Source: Prinia subflava (Eukaryota > Chordata > Aves > Passeriformes > Cisticolidae). From it: a stretch of 64,000 nucleotides of DNA. Below the pieces are notes generated by a model. It was not told where the DNA came from and ran no database searches. It saw nothing but the letters and a program-made list of their open reading frames with translations. The stretch spans positions 29,325,300 through 29,389,299 of the forward strand of contig NC_086254.1 of assembly GCF_021018805.1 (NCBI RefSeq), written 5' to 3'. The position numbers were made by a program, and so were the translations under genes. Shown here piece after piece: positions 20,706-31,300 of this stretch (the stretch's first letter is position 1; the number at the start of each line of letters is the position of its first letter).

Positions 20706-22190
20706 TCCTGCCCTCCCCAGGCCAGGGCTGCCAGGTCTGCTCCTGTGGCACACTGTGGCCCAGAACTGGCACCTTCCCTGCAGTGTCAGGCCAGCTCAGT
20801 GTAGCCTCACACCCAGCAGCCCCGTGGGAAGAGGAGCAGGAGCAGAGCCAAAGGGTGCGTGCGTGCCCCGGTCACTGCTCTCCGTCCATCTGCCTCCCTC
20901 TGGGCCAAGGCCAGGCCTTGTGTGTGCTACTGGCTCTCCAGGGTGTCCCCCCCATCAGCAGCACGGGGCTGGAAATAGCCTGACCTCTCAGCCTGCCCCT
21001 ACCCCAGGCCGGGTGCCTGGCTGCAGGAGGAGATCCTGGGCATGGTGCCCAATTCCCAGGGCATGCTCTGCTGAACTGGGGTGATGCAGCCGCCTTCGCC
21101 TGGCGTGGGCTTGGAAGTGGCTTGGCTGGATGGCTCAAGGCTGGCAGCCGTGTTGGCTATTTTTAATTGCCTGTGGCTTCTCCAGGGGCCATTTTCTCAG
21201 CAGTGCTTGGAACCCTTTGGGAAAGACACCCTTTAGGCAGCAGAGGGGAAGGAGGAGTGATGGCAGGAAGTATGTGGCACCTTTGGGGTAGCCTAGAGGC
21301 CACTGCCACCGTGTGACTCAGAACCAGGCTGGTGGCAATGTGTACAGAAGCCCCGTGTGGCCCTGACCTTTAGTAAGGTCAGGGGGCAGTGGTGAAGGCC
21401 AGTGAGCTCTGTGACTGTGCCATGGTTGCCCCTGCTCCCAGCAGTGCCTCTAACGCAGAGATGAATCCCATTGCAGAGGGCTGCAGTGATGCCAGGCTGG
21501 AACATTGCTGCCCCTGTGGTACTGCCCAGGCCCCGGGCGGTGCAGGGGCTCTCCCATGGGTGCAGCCGGCAGAGGAGTCACCGTGGCATGGGGCAATCCC
21601 TGCACTTCTCCCTCCCTCGGGGACAGCCCGGTCCCCAGCAGCACAGGGGCAGCAGGAGGGGCTGGCAGCACCCCGGGATGCTCTGGGCTCCTCTTGTTGC
21701 CGTGGCAACAACTGCGGCGAGACTGGGGGCGGGGGTCTGGGTGTGATGCGAGTGGCACGTGACCTCGTGGCCCCCCCGAGCCCCCCGTGGGTCTGGATTA
21801 GCACCCCCGGTTCCCTCCCTCCCCGGTTCCCCCGCTGATTACCGTCGGTCCCCTCCCCCCGGCTGAACAGAGTCGGGGCGGTGCCGGGATTGCCCACACA
21901 CGCACGGGTGGGGCGAGGGGCTGCATATGCACGGCACATACGTGCACATATGTGTACATACGTGCACACGCTCGCACTGCTCCCAGGGACGCCCAGCCCA
22001 CACTGACTGATGAGGGTGAACCTCCCCGCTGCAGGAGAGCCCATAGAAATCAGGACTCAGGGTGGGAACGGATATGCCTAGGAGCGGGATGCTGGCCATT
22101 GGGAATCCCGCCTCTCCCTGGGGACCTTACATAGCCCTGGAAACCCCAAATTCCCCTGGGAGGAGTGAGGAAGCACAGAAGGAGCCAGAA
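20706..22190. other. Convergent intergenic spacer TBC1D20 / SOX12
   Basis: 1.5 kb between the two 3' ends. No protein family recognised. It contains a GC-rich stretch (about 21,500-21,850) with a palindromic RFX X-box at 21,696-21,709, and a GT/CA-rich degenerate microsatellite at about 21,890-21,975. Confidence 0.6.
21696..21709. promoter_or_regulatory. Perfect palindromic X-box (RFX-type site)
   Basis: GTTGCCGTGGCAAC: two GTTGCC half sites with a 2-bp spacer, the ideal RFX-family consensus (RYYNYY-N2-RRNRAC). It lies in a GC-rich patch with no assigned gene. Confidence 0.6.
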
Positions 22191-22209
22191 CCAGAGCAGA
22201 CCAACACAC

Positions 22210-22215
22210 TTTATT
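22210..22215 (-). terminator. SOX12: Polyadenylation signal (AATAAA on the - strand) of SOX12
   Basis: TTTATT on the + strand is AATAAA on the - strand, 3.2 kb downstream of the SOX12 stop. A long 3' UTR is normal for SOX12, so this is the likely gene end. Confidence 0.6.
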
Positions 22216-22499
22216 CCATAATCACAACAGTCAGGATCATTGTTAGCCGAGGTTCTGCAGAGCAAAGGCCAGCCGTGTCACACCCCCAAGATGGGCCCAG
22301 ATGGGGTCGTCACTGCCCCTCGGCTAAAATCCTGTTTCTCCAAGATAACAGACACAGGGATCCTTCACTAACACAACACTACAAAGGTGACCCCGAGCGC
22401 TGGCGCCCATCCACAGGCTGCGCTGGGGCCCTGCCAGCTCCGGGGACCCCCGGCCCACTCGGCCGCCGCCAGGGCAGCTGCTTCCTGAGAGAGGTTTGG

Positions 22500-22539
22500 T
22501 TTATTTTTATTATTTATTATTACTATTATTATTATTATT
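22500..22539. repeat. TTA/TAT microsatellite
   Basis: An imperfect run of TTATT/ATT units ending in five clean ATT repeats, inside the inferred SOX12 3' UTR. Confidence 0.85.
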
Positions 22540-25411
22540 CGCTTTGTCTGGAGTGATGACGGGATGTCGCACGCGCACGCACACACGCTCGCACACGCAT
22601 GCCAGCCAGCACCGGGCAGCGGGGGCGCAGCGGGAGGGGGCCGCACGCTGGGGGGGTCTCTAAGCACTACAACCACACGGCACAGAAAATCCACCACTGT
22701 CCACGACGGTTCTCCCTGACAAACACACCCGGCGAGACTCGAGGAGGGGACAGGGGTGAGGAAGGGGACAAAGCGGATGATGTTGTGCTTGCGGCCAGGG
22801 CTGGAGACCCTGGCGCTGGCTCTGGTTCTGGCGCTGACCCAGAACCTGCTCCTGAGGAAATATTTCGCCTGACAGTCTGTAGAGGGATCACCCTGGCTCA
22901 AGGGTGATGCACAGCACGTAGGGGATCACCGGGACCCGTGTCCCCCCTAGGAATGGAAGCTGAGCCCTGAGCTGCAGGCTCAGCAAAGCACATGTGTGAT
23001 GTGAGACCCTCAGTGTGGCCTCAGGCCTTGCTGGTACCTGGGGGCTTTGGCGTCCCCATGGACAGGGATGGAGGGCAGGTGACTGAGGTGACTGAGGGTG
23101 CCCTCCCTGAGAACCCCTGGCTGCAGCATGGGGTGCCTGTGCACCCCAAGAAGGCACCGAGGTGCTGGGTGAGATCCGTGTGTGTCAAGAGAACTCTAGG
23201 GCTGCCGGACCCCACGGGAACCCCAAACCCGGCTCACACATGGGAGGGGGTTTCAGATGCTCCTGGCACGGGGCTGCCCAGGGGGTGGGAAGGCAAATTC
23301 TGGGAGCAGGCTGCCAGAATCACGACTGTCCCGGCGCTTATTTGGCTTTTCCACCTTTGGGGGCGGGACTGGATCCGGTGGGGGACGGCCGGGGAGGGAG
23401 GGGACGCAGAGAAGAGGACGCGCTCTATCCAGGGAACACGTGTCTGATGCGTGATGCCCGCCTGGTTCCGCAGGCTGGCACCCGCACGGGGGTACCGAAA
23501 CACCGTGGCTAATGCCAACACACACGCACAGCTACCGCTACACACCGACACATCTACACTGCTGATGGTTGACCATCGCGGGGGGCCTCGAGGGGCTCCC
23601 AGGGACTGGGCTGGGGGACACCAAGCATCCCTGCAAAGAGCCCAAGGACACACCTCTCCCTGCGCTGCAGTGCCTATCCCCACGGCTGAGCCAGGGCCAC
23701 CAGCAGCTCCAGCAGCAGGGCCAGGCACCTACTCCGAGGCACCCTCAGGGGATACCAGGACATGGGAGGGGGATGTCCTTCCCCTGGTCACGGCTCAGTC
23801 CAGCCTGACAGCAAGGGGCAGGCTCGGGGTAGCCTGTGACTGGGGAAACCGGCAGCCCCAAAAGAGGGAGGCAGAGCCCCAGGCAGTGGGTGCTCCGCTG
23901 CCGTCAGCACCCCACAGGCTGGGAAGGGTCCGAGGGGCCCCCACAAAGCAGAGCCCTTGGGGAATTGGGGTCATGGGGAAGTGCAGGGGCTGCTTCAAGC
24001 AGCGGTTGCTGCCAAGCCCAGTACAGCTCCTGCAGACGCTGCCAGCCCCAGCCATGACCACGTCCCCAGGGATGTGTGGGGTCCCCACCCAGCACAGCTG
24101 TACCAGAGCGCAGCCCCTGCCCCCCCAACCACAGCCTGCGGCAGCTGCCGAGCCAGCACTGCAGCCACGTGCTCCCGGCAATGGGAGGAGGCGGCTGTAG
24201 CAGGAAGGAGCCATTAGGAAAAGCAAAGAAAATCCCAGCTGGAGGAGCCGCTGCAGCAGCATCTTCCCTGCCAGCATGTCCCTGCTTTTGGCGTGGCCGG
24301 CAGCGGAGCCCAGCGTGGTGCTGTGTGGAGGAGCCCTGTGCCAGAGCATCACCCACACGCCCACCAGCACTGCCTGCAGCTGCTCTTGGACCAGTTTGGG
24401 TGGTTGCTTAAGGCAGATTTCCCAAAGCTATCCTTCCCTGCCACTGTGCCCTTCCGTGCTACTCCCTGCCATCCTGACAGCACCACACGCCACGGCTGGG
24501 CACAATGACACCTGGTTCCACTGGCCAAGGTCAGCCAGCCCGGAGCACGTCCCACACGAGCACAGGCTCCAAGGTTAAAATGAGGGCTGGCTGCTTAGTG
24601 AAGGGCTGGTCCCCATACAATTTGGGGGTGACTCCAGACACAGGCTCCCTCCATGGCACAGCTTTCCCTGCACAACTGCCTGGCAAGAGAAACAACACAG
24701 CCTCCCGTGCCCACGTGCTCGTCACGTGTGTGCAACTTCACTCTTCCCAAAGCGAGTGGCGGGGAGCACGCGCCACAGGGAAGGAGACACTGCTGTGGGA
24801 CACTGAGCCCCCCAGCCAGGGACCCCTCACAAAATAGGGAGTTGGGAAGGGGCAGTTTGGCATGGCTTGGCATCCCTCCCCAAGGGCTGCAAAGAGGAAG
24901 AGGAGAAAATTGAAGCCATGTGTTCAATGCAGTCAAAAACCAAACGGAATCAGCCATTCTCCAAGGGATGGGGAAGATGGGGTGGACACCAAGAGCTGGG
25001 GTGGCGTGGATGCTCCTGCCTCCTGGAGAGCGGGAGGGCACACGGTGCTGGCAGAGATGGGAGCGGCCGGGAGCAGCCATGGCTGTCAGCACCGGGGCCA
25101 TGGGGGAAGGTGGCCGGGTGTGACAATGAAATCCCGATGAGATGCATTTCACGGGCAAATAACCGCGGTGGGCGGCCATGCGTCCCGCGGGCACGAGGCG
25201 AGAGTCCGACAGACAGACGGATGGAGAATGGGTGTGTGCCAGGGGGTGGGGGGAGCAGGGGCTCTGCCTTCCAGCAGCTTCAAGGCAAAATACCTGATTC
25301 CTGCATGTAAACAGCTGGTTTCGGTTTGTTTGTTTTTTTCCTGGGTTGTTTTTTGATATGACCTGATTGTGGGTGAAAATAAAAATGAGCATTACCTGCA
25401 GAGCGTGGGAC

Positions 25412-26311
25412 TCAGTAGGTAAAGACCAAGTCCGAGATGCTGGACATGAGCCAGTCCCCTGCTATCATCTCCGTCACCTCGGGCGTGCAATAGTCCGGGA
25501 ACTCGAAGTGCGAGGAGCCTCCCCGCGGGTAGAGGTCGTGGTCCTTGTCGAAGACGGACCAGTCCAGGGCACCACAGGTGGCACTGGCAGGCGCCCGCCC
25601 GGGCATGATCCCCAGCAGCTCTTCCTCCAGCTCCTCGTCGGAGGAGCTGAAGGAAGAGGGAGGGGACCCAGCCGACATGGGAGAAGGGGACCCGCTCTCA
25701 GAGGACCTCCCTGGCTCCAGGCAGGGTGTGGTAGGGCTCAGGGGTGCAGGGGACTCCTGGGGGCTGTGCTCCCCGTCGGGTGCCGGGTGCCAGGCAGCCG
25801 TGCCGGGCACCACAGGGCTGTCCTCAGCGGGCACCTCTGGTGCGGGCTCCTGCGGGGTGTCTGGGCCGGTGGGCAGCTTGGCGGGCTGCCTGCGGCTGGC
25901 AGAGACACGGCCCAACACGGAGGGCTTGATCTTCACTGGGAGCCGGGGCCGGGCTGCTCCGGTGCCCACCTTGCCCTTTTTCCGAGGCCGGTACTTGTAG
26001 TCGGGGTAGTCAGCCATGTGCTTGAGGCGCAGGCGCTCGGCCTCCCTGACAAAGGGGATCTTCTCGGAGTCGTGGAGGAGCTGCCAGCGCCGGCCCAGGC
26101 GCTTGGAGATCTCGGCGTTGTGCATGTCGGGCCACTGGTCCATGATCTTGCGGCGCTCATGCTGGGACCACACCATGAAGGCGTTCATGGGCCGCTTGAT
26201 GTGCCCGCTCGGCGTCTTGCACCAGGCGGGCTCGGTGTCACGGGCGGGCAGTGGGGCGCAGGGCTCCCGCCGAGCCTCCGCGCCCCGGCCCCGCGGGCCG
26301 CGCTGCACCAT
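25412..26311 (-). CDS. SOX12: SOX12, SoxC-group HMG-box transcription factor (single exon)
   Basis: Nuclear transcription factor of the SoxC trio (SOX4, SOX11, SOX12). An uninterrupted 299-residue frame (human 315). The start is set at [10 protein letters not shown] because human SOX12 begins MVQQRGAR; the frame stays open 100 codons upstream, mostly a Gly/Arg-rich low-complexity stretch. The HMG box begins near residue 38 with [18 protein letters not shown] and runs to [15 protein letters not shown] Pro/Ser-rich middle and a Ser/acidic patch ([13 protein letters not shown]) follow. The C-terminal 33 residues are the SoxC transactivation domain: [20 protein letters not shown] and terminal SDLVFTY. 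The short N-terminus WCKTPSGH and overall size favour SOX12 over SOX4 or SOX11. It lies convergent to TBC1D20, the same relative orientation as in human 20p13. Confidence 0.95.
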   Translation of the reverse strand: MVQRGPRGRGAEARREPCAPLPARDTEPAWCKTPSGHIKRPMNAFMVWSQHERRKIMDQWPDMHNAEISKRLGRRWQLLHDSEKIPFVREAERLRLKHMADYPDYKYRPRKKGKVGTGAARPRLPVKIKPSVLGRVSASRRQPAKLPTGPDTPQEPAPEVPAEDSPVVPGTAAWHPAPDGEHSPQESPAPLSPTTPCLEPGRSSESGSPSPMSAGSPPSSFSSSDEELEEELLGIMPGRAPASATCGALDWSVFDKDHDLYPRGGSSHFEFPDYCTPEVTEMIAGDWLMSSISDLVFTY

Positions 26312-26519
26312 CCCGGAGTCGGGTACCCCGCCGCCGCCTCCGCCTCTTCCTCCTCCCCTCCCGCCGCCGCCTCCCTGCCCGCCGCCGCCTCCCCGCCCGC
26401 CGCTACGCGCCGCGCCGCGCCGCCCCCATTGTGCGGAGCGGGCGGCGGCGGGGCGGGGCGCAGGCGGCCGCGACGGGGCCCGGGGGCGCACGGCGGGGCC
26501 GGCTCCGCCGGGGCGGCGG

Positions 26520-26880
26520 CCGCGGAGATGCTCCGGAAGGGCCCTGGGATGGCCCGATGGTCTCCGGCTCCGAGATGCTCTGTAGCGGTCCTGTCTCGGA
26601 ATGCTCTGCACCGGTCCGAGGATGTTCCGGAATGCTCTGTAGCACCTCGAGGATGCTCAGTACCGGTCTGAGGATGCGCCGGGATGTTCTGTAGTACCTC
26701 GAGGATGCTCGGTACCGGTCTGAGGATGCTCTGGGATGCTCCGTACAGTCTCGGGGATGCTTCGCACTAACCCCGGGATGTTCGGCGCCGACCCGAGGAT
26801 GTTCCGGGATGCTCTGTACCGGCTCGGGGATGCTCCGCGCTGCCTGGGGATGCTGCACGCCGTGAGGGCTCCGCCCCGGG
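26520..26880. repeat. 52-bp minisatellite in the SOX12 5' leader
   Basis: About five diverged copies of a 52-bp unit built around 'gaggatgctc' and 'ggtaccggtct' (clear at 26,616-26,730). The unit is itself roughly two 26-bp halves. It lies between the SOX12 start codon and its inferred TATA box, so it should be transcribed as 5' UTR. Confidence 0.75.
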
Positions 26881-27040
26881 GTTGCTCCGCTCCCAGCCGC
26901 CCCGGTGATCCTCCCCGTTTAAGTCGGCAGATGCTTCGGTCGGGAACGGTGTAGGGTGGTTGCGGCGGGTCCAGGTGTGGGTCGAGGGTGCGCGGGGGCG
27001 GTACGGGCAGCCCGGGAGCCGTACGCCCCTCGGTGCCGCT

Positions 27041-27169
27041 CTTATAGCCAGCGCCGCCCCGCCCCCGCCGCCCCCGGTAAACACCGCCGCGCCGGCTCTG
27101 TCAATGGAGGGCCCCGCCCCCCGCCGCCCATTGGCCGCGGGGCGGGGGGGCAGATCCCGCTCAGCCAAT
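27041..27169 (-). promoter_or_regulatory. SOX12: SOX12 core promoter: TATA-like and CCAAT boxes
   Basis: Read on the - strand, CTTATA at 27,041-27,046 is TATAAG, and ATTGG at 27,130-27,134 is CCAAT about 85 bp upstream. A second CCAAT is at 27,165-27,169 on the + strand. All sit in dense CpG with GC boxes (GGGCGGGG). This would put the start site near 27,010 and give a 0.7 kb 5' UTR. Confidence 0.55.
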
Positions 27170-27204
27170 GGGCGCCCGCCGAGAGGGGTTGCTGGAGAGA
27201 ATGG

Positions 27205-27345
27205 CAGGGCGGCACGCCCCGGTACCCCCGGTACCGCCCGGCACGCCCCGGTACCGCGGTAGTCCCCGGGACCCCCCCGCTAGACACGGCACGCCCCGCT
27301 ACCCCCCGCTAACCCGGCAGGTCGATGGCCCCGGTACCGCCCGCA
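27205..27345. repeat. GGTACC-rich short tandem repeats
   Basis: Repeated 'gcacgccccggtacc' type units, irregular in length. A low-complexity GC-rich stretch upstream of SOX12. Confidence 0.55.
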
Positions 27346-27959
27346 CGGCAACACGGCAGCCCCCAGTACCCCGACCCGAGCAGCACAGAACCCTCTGTGA
27401 CACCCGGCACCTTCAGAAAAGCATCCCGGTGCTCTGGTACCTCTCTGTGCTCTCAGGCACCCATCTGAGGATGCTCCGGCTCCTGCCAGTAACCCGCTAC
27501 TCCCATGGTCTAGGCACCCCGATGTCCCCGGTGACCCTGACATCCGCACCCTGGAGAGCACCCACACCCCTCGCGGTTCGCCGGGAGCCTGTACACGGGT
27601 CTGACCGGCCGGAACACCGAGTATCACCCCACAATGCTGCGCTTGAACCCTGCCCTGCCGGCCCGCCGGGCTCTCGGGACACCCGGTGCTCCCGGTCGCC
27701 CGGGCAGGGCCCGGCCCGGAACAGTCCCTGGGCCGCTCACTAGGGCTTCCACCGCTCGGCGCTACGCATCGTGGGAACATCGACGCCTTTGTGGGCATGT
27801 CCCCGCCACCCATTCCAGCGGCATCTCCCGGTGGATCGGCCCCCGGCGGGGATGGGAGCGCCGGGCGGGGAACGCGCAGCCCACGAGGCGGACACGCGGC
27901 TCCCTGGTGCCACGCGTGGGGACACGCCCCTCCCGGCCAGGCCCCGCCCCCTCCGCTGG

Positions 27960-28115
27960 GCGGCACCAATGGGGCGGCGGCGGCGGCGCTGTTGCCCCGG
28001 AGACCGCGGGCTGCCCACCGGGGGACGCGCCCATTGGCTGTCGCCGCCGCGCGCGGGCCCGCCGGGGGCCGCGCCCATTGGCTGCGCCTCCGCCGCCAGT
28101 TGCTGTGGTGACAGG
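27960..28115. promoter_or_regulatory. Orphan promoter-like block: three CCAAT boxes and two X-boxes
   Basis: CCAAT at 27,966-27,970; inverted CCAAT (ATTGG) at 28,033-28,037 and 28,077-28,081, the latter two within the shared string 'gcgcccattggctg'; RFX-type X-boxes GTTGCCCCGGAGAC at 27,991-28,004 and GTTGCTGTGGTGAC at 28,099-28,112. CpG-dense. X-box plus CCAAT is a common promoter layout for RFX/NF-Y targets. No coding exon was identified on either side. Confidence 0.5.
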
Positions 28116-28141
28116 GGACCGCGCGGGGCCGCGCCCGACCC

Positions 28142-28395
28142 GACCGGGCACCGCGACAGACCGGGCATCGCGACAGACCGAGCACCGCGACAGACCGGGC
28201 ACCGCGACTGAGCGGGCATCGCGACAGACCGAGCACCGCGACAGACCGGGCACCGCGACTGAGCGGGCACCGCGACAGACCGGGCACCGCGGCTGCGCGG
28301 GCACCGCGACAGACCGGGCACCGCGACTGAGCGGTCACCGCGACTGACCGGGCACCGCGACAGACCGGGCACCGCGACAGACCGGGCACCGCGGG
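28142..28395. repeat. 17-bp GC-rich minisatellite, about 15 copies
   Basis: Unit gaccgggcaccgcgaca, with variants ending 'ct' or with 'gag' starts. Because 17 is not a multiple of 3 and the unit lacks stops, all six frames stay open and give spurious repetitive open frames (CRGARSVAVPGLSRCP-like). It begins about 30 bp after the second X-box. Confidence 0.95.
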
Positions 28396-31300
28396 CTGTC
28401 GCCGTCCTGTGCAGGAACTGTGGCCTGTCCCGACCCTGCCGGCTGCCCCGACATTGTGGCCAGCCGGGGCACCGGGGCCTTCCCTCTTGCCGGCCCGACC
28501 CGCAGCCTCGGGCGCTGCCCACGCCGTCCCGGAGCCGCGCTGCGCGGGGAACATCACACAGTTCTCCACCGCGGCTTTGCACCGGGCCTGCGGGCGGCGC
28601 CTCCCCGAGCCGTTCCCGCTCGGTATAGCCGGAGGTCATGCCCGGCACCCCTCGCCCGCATGGCCCTGGCACGGAGCACCTGCTCGGCCGCTCCCACACA
28701 TCTCCGGTCTTCGCTGCCACCCCGCCGGCAGGACCGGCTGGGTGCGCATTACCACGGCACGCCCGTGGCGTCGAGCAGCTCTGCGGGGCCGGAGGCGTCT
28801 GGCCATCCCCGTTGGTCCTGTGCATCGGGCCCGTCTCTACCCGGGCTTCCCGGGACGGCCTTCCCTCTATTCCTTCCCGGCCCCGGCCTCCCCACAAGCA
28901 GCCCGGAGCCAGTCCCGCCAGGCTGCTCGGGCTGCCACAGCTGCTTCCAGTCCCGGACACCCAGACCCCGCCCGGTGATCCCGTCCCGGGGATCCCGTCC
29001 CGGTGCGGTGCCGGGGCGGAGCCGGCAGGGGGCGTCCCTTCCGCCCGTTCCCGTGAGCTCGGGCCTCGCCCGGTCCCCGAGCCCCCCCGCTGTCGCCGTG
29101 GGAACCGGCTCCGGTTACGGGGATACCGGGCATCCCCAGAGGCCTCAGAGAAGAGGGGCTCCCGGCGGGCGATGGGGCCCGGGGGTCCCCGAAGGGCAGA
29201 GGATGGTGAGGATCAACGGGATGGTGAGGAGCAACGGGAGTGTCCCAGGAGGCACAGAGGCTGTCAAATGGACAAAAGAGTGAGCCGGGAGGGGTTCCCC
29301 ATCAGCAGCAGTATCACCCCTGCAACAGCCTACTAAATCCATTCCTCCCTACTGTCCCTGGCTCCAGCTGGCTGCTGGAGCACCACTCTGCTTCCCAGAG
29401 CCACTCCTGTGTTGAGCAGCACCAGGCACGGTGACAGATTCCTCGGTGCTGCCAGTGCAAGCAGCAGTGCCTGAGGGTAAGGTCAGGGTTGGTGCAAAAG
29501 GACATTTCCCAGCTCTGAGGAATGAGCAGTGACTGGATTTCTCCCTGTGCAAAGGATGAAGGCAATGGTGCAGACCTGCTGTCAGAACTGGCTGGACACA
29601 GTTGAGGGCAGAACTCCAGGAGATAGAAAAAACAATGGAAAATAATCTGGGAAGCTAGTTGCTCACACCACTGCAAAATGAATCTATACAGTCATGTTAC
29701 CTTTGCTTTCCATCCTGGCTAAAGACAGTGTTGATCTTATAAATGTCAAACAATTCCATTTCTGAGAACGAATCCCATTTGCCCTGTGGGGATGATCTTC
29801 CCATCAGCCTGCCAGGAGGGAGAGAGCCCTGTGATACACAACAACCTGTGCTCAGGGGGGGATCTGCTCATGGGATTATTCCTTCCTGGTGTATTCCAGC
29901 TCCTGCCCCCCGGGTGCACTCAGGGCTTATTTTTCATGAAAATATCAGCCTGTTGGGCAGACACGCACCGAGCAGAGCAGCAGTGGTGTGGGTATCCAGC
30001 GTGGCTGGATCTCCTGCACCAGGGTCTGGGTTTTAGCTGGAAGACGGGTATGGCTGTGGCTATGGAGGCACGAGCTGAAGGAGGGGGAAAGCCTGGAACA
30101 TGTCAGGAGGGAGGAGGCGAGTGGCTGTGTGATAGATTAGTGGAACTTGATTTTTTTTCTGTTTCTTAAAAAAAAGATAAAAAGGGGAATTAATTAGCCT
30201 CAGCAGCTGGTGGGGCTGGGGTTACTGAGGGTGGATGGGAGAAGAGTTAAAAATAGCAGGAAGGCCCAAGTGGAAAGTTTCTGTAACATCACAAGTCAGG
30301 CATTTGGTGCTTACCCGCCCTGACAGGCGGGAGCCTGTGCCAGAGGCCTCTCCACCATCCTCAGCCCTTTCCCACTGACCTCCCTGCAACTTTTCACAGG
30401 ACATCACCAGCCCTTCGTTCTGCTAATTAACCCTTTGCTTCCAGACACTGGACTCACATCTTGAAAGAGCAAAATCAGCCACAAATTGCTCGGCCTGGAA
30501 ATGTGAGGGTGCAGAGGAGCCCAGTGCTTGTGCTGGCCCTCCCTGGGTCCCAGCATGTTGCTGGCAGCGTGTGGAGCCCAGAGGAGCTGTAACCCCCCTG
30601 AATCCATTCCCATCTGCATTTCAGCTTCCCCTCCTTAAAAATCCTCCTGTTTCCAGAGGCCCTGGGTGGATTTTACCAGTAGGTCTGAGCCCTATGCTGG
30701 GGCACTCTGGATGCACAGTTTGTCCTCTGCTGAGACGGAGATGGATGAGGCAGCTCTGAGCAAGCCCAGCTTGCTGCACTTGTCCCCACTGCGAGAAAGC
30801 AGATGTACCTGGCTGCTCCAACAGGCTTTCTCTGCTTCTGTTTGTCTTTCAGGATTGACAATGAGAGCAGCTGAATTCCTTCCTTCCTTCTCCCTCTCAG
30901 AGCCCCAGGAGTTGTGTCTGGCTCTGCTGCTCTGAGAAGGCTGAGCCTGCCATACAGAGGGTGGTCTGAGGGCGGTGGAGCAGGGCTTGGGCTGGAACTG
31001 ATTTTGGTGTTTGGCAGAGCATTCAGTGACTGTGGCAGACCATGAGGCGTGAGAAAATATTGCTGGGTTGACTGGGGGTCAGGTTTGGCTCTGGTTTGCA
31101 CCAAACAGGAGTTGGGCACTACCCTCACCTGGTTTAAAAGTGTTTCCCTCTTCCCCAGCTGCTTGCAAGGTCCCGGGTCCCAAAACAAGCATCTGGGCTG
31201 ATCCCACTGAAAGCCAGTGCAGGACCCTGGGGACATAGAGAGGATGGCACAGATGACACAAGGCAGGCTCTCCTCCCTCATTGTACTCCCTGATGACAGG

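Larger units (their letters stand above)
22190..25411 (-). other. SOX12: SOX12 3' UTR (inferred)
   Basis: About 3.2 kb of non-coding sequence between the SOX12 stop and the - strand AATAAA. It includes a TTA/TAA microsatellite at 22,500-22,539 and a GT/CA-rich stretch at 22,565-22,605. The many open frames here are short and unrelated to known families. The extent is inferred from the signal only. Confidence 0.5.

Noticed and set aside
26312..26611. Using the ATG at 26,611 as the SOX12 start
   Set aside because: Human SOX12 begins at the position equivalent to 26,311; the upstream 100 codons are low-complexity and partly repeat-derived. Kept only as a hypothesis in the findings.
27280..28960. 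- strand frames of 406-429 codons with CRGARSVAV repeats
   Set aside because: Produced by the 17-bp minisatellite and GC-rich DNA; the same repeat reads open in every frame, and no family resemblance is present.
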